Of a DNA stretch of 8,429 bases, positions 1 through 6,224 are shown one piece after another. The DNA comes from Bacteroidota bacterium (GTDB taxonomy: Bacteria > Bacteroidota > Bacteroidia > UKL13-3): assembly GCA_947460565.1 (NCBI GenBank), contig CANHJJ010000068.1, positions 1-8,429 of the forward strand, read 5' to 3'. The translations under genes were made by a program, and so were the position numbers. The notes beneath the pieces are model-generated. The model did no database searches. It was not told where the DNA came from and was given only the letters and a program-made list of their open reading frames with translations. The stretch's first letter is position 1. Each line of letters begins with the position of its first letter.

Positions 1-795
1 AATATTGATAATATGGGTCCTTCGGCCAGTATTAATTCATGTGCCCGAGATATGGCCAATTGGTTATTGTTTCAATTGGATAGTGGGAGATTTGAAGGCA
101 AACAAATTGTTCCTTTCTCAGTATTGGCTGAAACCAGAAAATCAAATATGATAAGTAATGATGTGAATTCGAGGGTTTTTAAAACAAAGCATTTTTCAAC
201 CTATGGTTTGGGATGGCAGAGCTACGATTATGAAGGTAGAAGGGTTTGGGAGCACAGCGGAGGAGCCAATGGTTTTGTGACAAAGACTGAGTTTATTCCT
301 GAAGAAAATCTAGGTGTTTTGGTTTACACAAACACAGATGCCAATTCGCTTTATGATGCTTTGGTAAAACAAGTGTTGGAATCTTATTTAAATGTACCGT
401 ATAGAAATTTGAGTGAGATGTATTTTAAGTCATCTCAAAAATCCAGAGAGGCAGAGCAAAAAGAATTGGATAGTTTGCAAAAAGTAGCACAATCAAAAAA
501 TAAACCTAGCATTGATTTGCAAAGTTATGTAGGTGTATACAATAATAGTTTTTATGGTGATGCTGAGGTGAAACTAAGCAAAGGTAAATTGACCTTGCAC
601 TTAAGCCATCATCCAAATAATATTGGAAGTTTATCATACTTAAACAACCACGATTTTTTATGTACCTACAGTGATGTAACCTGTGGAGTGCAAGTGTTGC
701 CCTTCAAAGTGGAGGATGGAACAGTAAAAGGCATTACGATTAGAGTAAATGACTTTATAGATTACTTGAGTTACGATTTTCTTAAAGTGAAATAA
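1..795 (+). CDS. Beta-lactamase-family serine hydrolase, C-terminal part (5' end outside window)
   Basis: The frame is open from the first base, so the gene begins upstream; the ATG at 13 is internal. The fragment has about 264 residues. It begins with a GPSASINSCARDMANWL segment, which matches the conserved region of class C beta-lactamase/PBP-like hydrolases (usually G-G-x-x-S-S-A-x-D-M-A-x-W). At fragment residues 83-88 it has WEHSGG, where HSG stands in for the KTG box of the active site. A 'GVLVYTN' strand follows. From roughly base 500 to the end lies a beta-rich tail of DUF3471 type, starting with LQSYVGVYNN, often found at the C-terminus of these enzymes. The nucleophile motif SxxK would be upstream and cannot be seen. 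Such proteins are usually exported esterases, peptidases or amidases; the substrate cannot be inferred. The gene converges on the small minus-strand lipoprotein gene with a 27-bp gap. Confidence 0.87.
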   Translation, partial: NIDNMGPSASINSCARDMANWLLFQLDSGRFEGKQIVPFSVLAETRKSNMISNDVNSRVFKTKHFSTYGLGWQSYDYEGRRVWEHSGGANGFVTKTEFIPEENLGVLVYTNTDANSLYDALVKQVLESYLNVPYRNLSEMYFKSSQKSREAEQKELDSLQKVAQSKNKPSIDLQSYVGVYNNSFYGDAEVKLSKGKLTLHLSHHPNNIGSLSYLNNHDFLCTYSDVTCGVQVLPFKVEDGTVKGITIRVNDFIDYLSYDFLKVK

Positions 796-822
796 TAGTA
801 AGAATCAACATATAGTTTGCTG

Positions 823-1065
823 TTAATGTTTCCTGTATTTTCCTCTTGTATGATAATAGTACCTTGATCGAGCCTGACTTTTTATTGCATCTTTTTTCGT
901 ACTTACTTTAAATCTTACATGCCCTTTTCTATAGCGTCCACGATAGTCAACGGACGGTTTTACATATACAGCACCTGAAGAGTTTTCGTCATATCCATTG
1001 CTAGAGTCGCAACTTGAACTAAGGATAAATAAGCAAAATATGATAGGTATAAAAATATTTTTCAT
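823..1065 (-). CDS. Small basic lipoprotein of unknown function
   Basis: This encodes 80 residues from the ATG at 1065. An in-frame TTG at 1074 would add three residues, but ATG followed by Lys-Asn and a hydrophobic run is the more normal signal peptide start. Residues 4-15 are hydrophobic and are followed by SSSC with Cys19, a relaxed lipobox, so the mature protein is probably lipid-anchored at Cys19. After a Ser/Asp/Asn linker (about 20-34) the remainder is rich in Arg, Lys, His and Tyr (YRGRYRKGHVRF, then RSRYYYHTRGKYRKH), giving a strongly positive C-terminal half. I recognise only a loose resemblance to short YVKP...GHVR proteins common in Bacteroidota and cannot assign a function. It is convergent with the hydrolase at 1-795 and divergent from the T9SS protein gene, with 155 bp between the two starts. 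Confidence 0.7.
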   Translation of the reverse strand: MKNIFIPIIFCLFILSSSCDSSNGYDENSSGAVYVKPSVDYRGRYRKGHVRFKVSTKKDAIKSQARSRYYYHTRGKYRKH

Positions 1066-1071
1066 GGATAA

Positions 1072-1079
1072 CAAATGTA
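1072..1079 (-). promoter_or_regulatory. Possible Bacteroidota -7 element (TACATTTG)
   Basis: Read on the minus strand, this octamer matches the Bacteroidota -7 consensus TAnnTTTG exactly and lies 6 bp upstream of the lipoprotein ATG. No TTG is found at the expected -33 spacing; the nearest is only 11 bp upstream. If it is used, the transcript would be nearly leaderless. A chance match in AT-rich DNA is quite possible. Confidence 0.25.
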
Positions 1080-1220
1080 AGACATAAATCCAATTAGGAA
1101 TTAATTTTCTATTAATACTAAAGTCATGAATATGTCAATAAATATGTAATTAACATAAATTAATAACTGAAACTAAATAAGGATTGATGTTATTTGTTAT
1201 GTTTACCAAAAATATAATGT

Positions 1221-4200
1221 ATGAAAAAAATCTACACCCTCTTAGTATTTACAATCATTTTTTTGTCCAATACTTCAGCTCAATTGTTCTTGAATGAGGA
1301 ATTTAATTATCCTGTTAATTCTGCCTTGACTAGTAATGGATGGACCCAAATTGCCGCATCAATTCCTGTTCTTTCTGTCAATTCTCGTGTATTGAGTTAT
1401 AATGGCTATGCTGGTGGGGGAGTCGGTAATTCTTTGCAAATAGGTGCTACAGGGCAAGATGTTTATAGAGAGTCATCAACTATTACCAACAGTAAATCCT
1501 TGTACGCATCATTTTTATTAAATGATTCTATAGCTCAAACTGGGGGTAATTATTTTTTCTCATTTGCTGCTTCAAATAATACAAATGCTGTAGGTCGAAT
1601 ATTTATTAAATTATCATCAGCTGGCTATTATAAAGTAGGCATTTCAAAAGGCACTGATGCTGCAGTTTATTCTATTGACACTTTTGCCATTAATAACACC
1701 TATTTATGCGTATTAAAATATCAGTTTAATACCGCTGGAACACGTGATGATTCTGTTAAAGTGTTTATGTTTTCTAATGGTATGCCATCAACAGAACCCA
1801 GTCAAGCCACTGTAGAAACGATAGGAGGGACATCGGCTGATGCAAATTCATTAAGCAAAATAATTTTAAGTCAAGTGGATGCAGCATCATCTCCTACCGT
1901 TTTTGTTGATGCTATTCGTATGTCAAATTCATGGGAAAATTTGAATGGGACAGGTATTGTTAATCCCTATTCAGTAACTGGATTGACATCAAGTGCTACA
2001 GGAGTTTCATCCATAAATATCAGTTGGATTAAACCCTATAATTTTGATAGCAGCACCATGAAAACATTGGTTTTTGTGAAAGTAAGCGGTACCGTAACAC
2101 AAGGAACCCCAAGTATTTCTTCTCGATTTTATCTTGCCAATCCAAACTTTTCTGTAGCAAGTTCATATTACCAAAATGACACAGCTGCACATTGTGTGTA
2201 TAACAACACCGGTAATTCAGTTTCAGTTTCTGGTTTGCCTGCAGGGGCTTCACTTGGTATATTGGTTTATGTGGTAACCAATAATGATTCAATTTATTCG
2301 AAGCCATCTGTTTTTAATGGTGTTACACTTTCTCTTCCTTCTGCAGTTAATGCACCTACTTTCACATCAACTTCGATGAGCTCAGCAAAGATTGCATGGG
2401 CCAGACCAGGAAATTATAACAGAAACACCATGACCACTTTGGTATATATGAAAACGGGTGGTTCAATAAATGTGCAAACACCATTGAATGGAGTTGGCGC
2501 AATAGCTTCAGATACTAATTTTAGCAGCGTTAATTCAAGTTTTCTGCCAAGCGATAACAATGCAAAGTGCATGTATAAAGGAGATACCAATTTTGTAAAT
2601 ATATCTTCTCTACAAGCTGGTGCAAATTATTATTTTCTAATTTATGTGATTCGAGATGCTGATTCAGCCTATTCCTTGCCTACATTGGGTAATGCAAATT
2701 TACAAACAGCTGTGACTTCAGTTAGTAATATCGTTTTTTCTGGCTTGAGCACTTCTACAGCAAGAATTACTTGGACAAAACCTCAAACATACAATAGCGC
2801 AGATATGACCAGTTTGGTTTTTGTTAAGGCCTTAAGTAATCTTAATATTTCAAACCTACCGACACAAATTACAAGCAATTATAATGCTGATTCTGTATTT
2901 GCATTGGGTAGTAAATATCAATTTGATTCTAACGCATATTCTGTTTACAAGGGCGATTCGAACCATGTTACGATTTCAAATTTGTCAACTGCCACCCTTT
3001 ATTATGTGATGGTTTATATTGTCAGAGATTCAGATAATTTGTACTCAATACCTGTATCTGGCTTTGGATCAAGTCGTCAAGTACCTCCCAATAATGTAAG
3101 CAATATTACTTTTATAGGGCAAAGTCAAACAACGGCAAAAATAGATTGGTTGAAACAAAGCGGATATAATAATTCAACACACAGCACCTTGGTGTTTTTA
3201 AAACAAGGTTCAATTTTAAATGTAGGAGTGCCAAGCAGAGCAGTTTCTTTTTATACGGCAAATCCTAATTTCGTAAGTGCCATTAGTACCAAATACCAAA
3301 ATGATTCACTAGCCAAATGCATTTATAAAGGGGATACCAATTTTGTGAATATTTCAGGTTTGACATTAAATACTAGCTATCATGTATTGGTGTATGTAGT
3401 TAGAGATGCTGATTCAACATATTCTCCTTCACAAGCTTCTAGTGGTTTCACCCTTGGTGCAGCTGCTTTAAAAAACATAGGAGATCTTAACAAAAGCAAT
3501 TTAAATACAGGTGATGCAGATTCGTTAGCAGTAAGAGCTACGTTGCGAGGCATTGTTTATGGATTTAACCAAAGAAGGACTAACCAAGGAGGTGTTCAGT
3601 TTTTATTAAAGGATGCTACGGGTGGAATAAATGTTTTACAAGCAAACAAAACATTTTCTTACTCGGTAAAAGAAGGTGATAGTGTTGAAGTGCAAGGTAC
3701 AATAGGTTCTAGTTCTGGCTTGGTAAGTATAGCTAATTTAGATACCATTATTAGAATAGATAGCAACAAGGTTATTAATAATCCTTTGGTATATAATATG
3801 CTTTCTGAGCAGACTGAAAATAAATTGATACGCATTGATAATGTGAAATTTTTAACCCTACCAACAGGAAATGTTTGGCCAGCAGTAAGAAACAATGGTA
3901 CCAACACTGTCTCTCTGATAAAAGATAACGGTATAGATACCATCATTGTTAGACTGGCATCTACAAACACCCTAAGTGGAAGTCCATTGCCACTTACCAC
4001 TTATTTTTCAATTATTGGAATAGGTTCTCAAACAAGTACATCTGCAAGTGTTCCTTATGCATTTAATGGGTATCAAATCATTCCCAGGGTGGCTAGTGAT
4101 GTGATTGAAATGCAAGATAGCTTGTCTGCTTTTACCCTCAATTCTTTGGCTAATAACGATACTTTGAAACTGTTCGGAAGTCCGAGTAGTACTTTTAAAT

Positions 4201-4766
4201 TAGATTGGAATACTTCTAATTCTCTTGCTAATGCAAGCAATACCAAATATACAGTTTTATTTGGTTCGAATAATAAACCACTTACAGTTAAATACTCAGT
4301 AAGCTCTGCAAACAATGGCATGGATACTTTTGTCTACATCAATGGTAAAGTGCTTGCAGATTCATTATCAGCTAAGACTGGAGATTCATTGACGATTAAA
4401 TGGTTTGTGAAAGCACAAACGGGCAGTTTTATTAAATATTCGGATACATTCAATTTGTTTATTATGGTTGATTCGTTTTATAAGACAGGCCAGAGCGAAA
4501 TAATAAATAACCAATTATTCGATATCTTTCCAAATCCTGCTTCTGATGTTTTTACTATTCAATTGCTTTCAAATGCAAGCAACATAGCTGATGTGTATAT
4601 TACAGATGTTAATGGTAGGATAATTAGAGATATAGAACAAGTTTCAGTAAAGGCAGGTTATAACACGATACAAGTATCACGACTTAATATTTCTGAAGGT
4701 TTATACTTTTGCCATTTTGAAATGAATGCCCTTCATTTGGTAAAGAAAATATTGATACGTAAGTAA
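1221..4766 (+). CDS. Secreted multidomain protein with four FN3-like repeats, OB-fold region and T9SS type A sorting domain
   Basis: The protein has 1181 residues. Residues 1-20 form a Sec signal peptide (MKKIYTLLVFTIIFLSNTSA) with predicted cleavage before Gln21. About 21-247 is a beta-rich domain starting 'LFLNEEFNY..GWTQ', of the lectin-like jelly-roll type common at the N-terminus of Bacteroidota secreted proteins. Residues 252-746 are four tandem fibronectin-III-like repeats, each with a W-x-[KR]-P/Q strand, a central DTNF/VYKGD region and a YVVRDADSxYS edge. About 750-962 resembles the OB-fold/DUF5689 regions of extracellular nucleases (GIVYGF.., GTIGSSSG.., YQIIPR). About 967-1077 looks like a SusE-type Ig domain (FTLNSLANNDTL). 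Residues 1101-1181 are a T9SS type A tail (DIFPNPASDVF ... LYFCHFE ... KKILIRK), which directs outer-membrane translocation and surface anchoring or release. No catalytic domain is visible, so binding or adhesion is the likely role, by inference. ATG is preceded by A-rich DNA without a Shine-Dalgarno site. The lipoprotein gene is divergent upstream; the SRAP gene follows after 126 bp. Confidence 0.95.
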   Translation: MKKIYTLLVFTIIFLSNTSAQLFLNEEFNYPVNSALTSNGWTQIAASIPVLSVNSRVLSYNGYAGGGVGNSLQIGATGQDVYRESSTITNSKSLYASFLLNDSIAQTGGNYFFSFAASNNTNAVGRIFIKLSSAGYYKVGISKGTDAAVYSIDTFAINNTYLCVLKYQFNTAGTRDDSVKVFMFSNGMPSTEPSQATVETIGGTSADANSLSKIILSQVDAASSPTVFVDAIRMSNSWENLNGTGIVNPYSVTGLTSSATGVSSINISWIKPYNFDSSTMKTLVFVKVSGTVTQGTPSISSRFYLANPNFSVASSYYQNDTAAHCVYNNTGNSVSVSGLPAGASLGILVYVVTNNDSIYSKPSVFNGVTLSLPSAVNAPTFTSTSMSSAKIAWARPGNYNRNTMTTLVYMKTGGSINVQTPLNGVGAIASDTNFSSVNSSFLPSDNNAKCMYKGDTNFVNISSLQAGANYYFLIYVIRDADSAYSLPTLGNANLQTAVTSVSNIVFSGLSTSTARITWTKPQTYNSADMTSLVFVKALSNLNISNLPTQITSNYNADSVFALGSKYQFDSNAYSVYKGDSNHVTISNLSTATLYYVMVYIVRDSDNLYSIPVSGFGSSRQVPPNNVSNITFIGQSQTTAKIDWLKQSGYNNSTHSTLVFLKQGSILNVGVPSRAVSFYTANPNFVSAISTKYQNDSLAKCIYKGDTNFVNISGLTLNTSYHVLVYVVRDADSTYSPSQASSGFTLGAAALKNIGDLNKSNLNTGDADSLAVRATLRGIVYGFNQRRTNQGGVQFLLKDATGGINVLQANKTFSYSVKEGDSVEVQGTIGSSSGLVSIANLDTIIRIDSNKVINNPLVYNMLSEQTENKLIRIDNVKFLTLPTGNVWPAVRNNGTNTVSLIKDNGIDTIIVRLASTNTLSGSPLPLTTYFSIIGIGSQTSTSASVPYAFNGYQIIPRVASDVIEMQDSLSAFTLNSLANNDTLKLFGSPSSTFKLDWNTSNSLANASNTKYTVLFGSNNKPLTVKYSVSSANNGMDTFVYINGKVLADSLSAKTGDSLTIKWFVKAQTGSFIKYSDTFNLFIMVDSFYKTGQSEIINNQLFDIFPNPASDVFTIQLLSNASNIADVYITDVNGRIIRDIEQVSVKAGYNTIQVSRLNISEGLYFCHFEMNALHLVKKILIRK
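1974..3458 (+). repeat. Four tandem ~125-codon fibronectin-III-like repeats within the T9SS protein gene
   Basis: The repeats start at Val252, Val376, Val501 and Val626, a spacing of 124, 125 and 125 residues. Shared positions include the Trp strand (ISWIKP, IAWARP, ITWTKP, IDWLKQ), the TLVF/TLVY strand, the [CS]-x-Y-[KN] motif before a GDTN/GDSN turn, and the YxxD-S-x-YS end. They are longer than a plain FN3 domain (about 90-100 residues) because of an insert between strands. At DNA level, repeats 2 and 4 are the closest pair: the stretch at 2574-2605 and the one at 3325-3356 differ at only about three bases. Confidence 0.85.
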
Positions 4767-4778
4767 AGTTTTATTTAA

Positions 4779-4810
4779 CTTCTTGGTGACGATGGTAAAA
4801 AACCAACAAG
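4779..4810 (+). terminator. Weak hairpin downstream of the T9SS protein gene
   Basis: CTTCTTGGT (4779-4787) and ACCAACAAG (4802-4810) pair over nine positions with one mismatch, around a 14-nt loop that starts 12 bp after the stop codon. No T-run follows on the plus strand, so this is not a canonical intrinsic terminator. It could be a 3'-end-stabilising hairpin or chance. Confidence 0.25.
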
Positions 4811-4892
4811 ATGCAAATAGGAATTCATTAAAAAAAACTAAACCTTGCATTTAAACCATACTTATTAATATTTCCTTGTACAGGCTTAACTT

Positions 4893-5507
4893 ATGTGTTA
4901 CCATACCAAACAAAGTAAAGATATAAAACCACTTGAAGAAAGATTTGCTTCTAAGGTAGCCTATAGTAATTTTACAAGTAGCGACCATTATAATGGGTAC
5001 ACACATCCCCAAACACCTGTGATAGGCAATAAACAAACTGATCAAATTCAATTGTATCATTGGGGACTTATTCCCTTTTGGTCTATGGACAAAAACAATC
5101 GCAAGCATACCTTGAATGCCAGAATTGAAACACTTAAAGAACTTCCTTCATTTAGAGATGCTGTAAAAAATCGTTGTTTAATTTTGGTAGATGGTTTTTA
5201 TGAATGGAAATGGCTTGATCCCAAAGGTAAAGAAAAACAGCAATACCTGATTAGCATGCCCAATGATGAACCTTATGCTATTGGAGGCATATACAGTGAG
5301 TGGACCGATAAAGAAACAGGAGAAATAATGCTTACATACGCCATGGTAACCACTGAAGCCAACGAGCTCATGGCTGAAATACACAATACCAAAAAACGAA
5401 TGCCCCTTATTCTTACACCTAATAACGAAAAATTATGGCTTGATGCTAGTATTAGCCCCGATGCTTTTAAAAACTGCCAAGTCGATTTGATAGCAAGGGT
5501 AGTATAA
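4893..5507 (+). CDS. SRAP-family abasic-site DNA-protein crosslinking protein (YedK/HMCES-like)
   Basis: The protein has 204 residues, normal for bacterial SRAP proteins. It starts MCYHTKQ, so removal of Met1 exposes Cys2, the residue that in E. coli YedK and human HMCES forms a thiazolidine crosslink with abasic sites in single-stranded DNA. The other family hallmarks are present: NARIETL with Asn75 and Arg77, PSFRDAVKNRCL, then DGFYEWKW with Glu104, and HNTKKRMPLIL with His164. Cys2, the Asn, the Glu and the His match the active-site set known for YedK (C2, N75, E105, H160). The start is fixed by the need for Cys at position 2. The protein acts in the cytoplasm, shielding abasic sites at replication forks. 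The older name 'SOS response-associated peptidase' is used in databases. I see no clear LexA-type operator or strong promoter in the 126 bp upstream, and no neighbouring SOS genes. The palindromic array begins 25 bp after the stop. Confidence 0.96.
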   Translation: MCYHTKQSKDIKPLEERFASKVAYSNFTSSDHYNGYTHPQTPVIGNKQTDQIQLYHWGLIPFWSMDKNNRKHTLNARIETLKELPSFRDAVKNRCLILVDGFYEWKWLDPKGKEKQQYLISMPNDEPYAIGGIYSEWTDKETGEIMLTYAMVTTEANELMAEIHNTKKRMPLILTPNNEKLWLDASISPDAFKNCQVDLIARVV

Positions 5508-5532
5508 ATTTGTTGTTCCCTTCATTTCAAAC

Positions 5533-5996
5533 AGAGCCTGTCATTTTGAGCGGAGTCGAAAAATAGACAGACTCTAGTCATAAGCCAGTTCTCGACTCTG
5601 CTCGAACCCACAAAGCTTTTTCTTTGTTATTCACGCTACGCTAAAACACCAACGGAATGTAGAGCCTGTCATTTTGAGCGGAGTCGAAAAATAGACGGAC
5701 TCTAATCATAAGCCAATTCTCGACTCCGCTCGAACTGACATTGCTTTTTCTTTGTTATTCACGCTACGCTAAAACACCAACGGAATGTAGAGTCTGTCAT
5801 TTTGAGCGGAGTCGAAAAATAGACGGACTCTAATCAAAAGCCAGTTCTCGGCTCCGCTCGAACCGACAATGCTTTTTCTTTGTTATTCACGCTACGCTAA
5901 AACACCAACGGAATGTAGAGTCTGTCATTTTGAGCGGAGTCGAAAAATAGACAGACTCTAATCATAAGCCAGTTCTCGACTCCGCTCGAACTGACA
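5533..5996. repeat. Tandem array of a 128-bp palindromic unit (3 full copies plus 80 bp)
   Basis: Units start at 5533, 5661, 5789 and 5917, an exact 128-bp period; the last stops after its 80-bp palindromic half. Each half holds arm B1 GAGCGGAGTCGA (copy 1: 5548-5559) and its complement B2 TCGACTCCGCTC (5592-5603), with outer TGTCA/TGACA in the better copies. A second inverted repeat, A1 AGAGTCTGTC and A2 GACAGACTCT (copy 4: 5917-5926 and 5950-5959), is interleaved in the order A1-B1-A2-B2. A 50-nt linker, beginning GCTTTTTCTTTG and ending GTAGAG, joins the units at 5615-5664, 5743-5792 and 5871-5920 and is identical each time. The arm sequence resembles hairpins of the type TCATTTTGAGCGGAGTCGA that I recall as widespread between Bacteroidota genes. 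The period is not a multiple of three and I see no ORF running through it. It separates two plus-strand genes. Confidence 0.95.
5917..5996. other. Best-preserved palindromic half-unit (copy 4)
   Basis: In this copy both inverted repeats are perfect: the 10-bp A1/A2 pair (5917-5926 with 5950-5959) and the 12-bp B1/B2 pair (5932-5943 with 5976-5987), the latter extended by TGTCA (5923-5927) against TGACA (5992-5996). Because A1, B1, A2 and B2 alternate, the two stems are mutually exclusive as nested hairpins, or would form a pseudoknot. It may act as an attenuator, a 3'-end stabiliser or a REP-like element; none of these is shown by the sequence alone. Confidence 0.75.
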
Positions 5997-6057
5997 ACCT
6001 TCAACAGTCTGCCAAGCACAAATTATAGAGTACTTATTACAAAGCACTGCTAAACCC

Positions 6058-6086
6058 TTACCTTTATTATGCGATTGTTAACTTTG
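6058..6086 (+). promoter_or_regulatory. Candidate Bacteroidota promoter upstream of the alpha/beta hydrolase
   Basis: TAACTTTG at 6079-6086 matches the -7 consensus TAnnTTTG exactly. A TTA at 6058-6060, one base off the -33 TTG, sits 18 bp upstream. Transcription would start near 6091-6095, leaving about 60 nt before the ATG at 6153. The rest of 5997-6152 holds nothing else I can name. Confidence 0.4.
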
Positions 6087-6152
6087 ATTGATAAACTTTG
6101 GAGAAAGAAATAAAATCCTATCATTGTGCTTTAATCTGAAAAATAAAAGTTA

Positions 6153-6224
6153 ATGAATGTAAGCGGTATAGGTATGCAATTTGGCTTCTATCTAATTTCA
6201 CCTTTAAAAGCAATTATACTTTGA
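6153..6224 (+). other. Short ATG ORF overlapping the hydrolase start: possible original 5' end or coupled leader
   Basis: ATG 6153 opens a 23-codon frame, MNVSGIGMQFGFYLISPLKA followed by IIL, that ends with TGA at 6222-6224. The hydrolase frame has no ATG before its catalytic core; its best start is TTG at 6221-6223, overlapping that TGA as TTGA. One extra T in the run at 6220-6222 would fuse the two frames into a 365-residue protein whose N-terminus carries a long hydrophobic stretch, plausible as a membrane anchor. Alternatives are a leader peptide with translational coupling, or chance. Confidence 0.45.

Noticed and set aside
3659..4000. Minus-strand 113-residue ORF inside the T9SS protein gene
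   Set aside because: It is antisense to a clearly coding frame and shows no domain features; the same holds for the minus-strand ORFs at 2029-2307 and 4073-4321.
4851..5108. Minus-strand 85-residue ORF over the SRAP start
   Set aside because: It overlaps the conserved SRAP N-terminus, including Cys2, on the opposite strand and has no independent support.
5533..5996. CRISPR array
   Set aside because: The alternating segments are all repeated: the would-be spacers are identical to one another, the period is 128 bp, and no cas gene is nearby.
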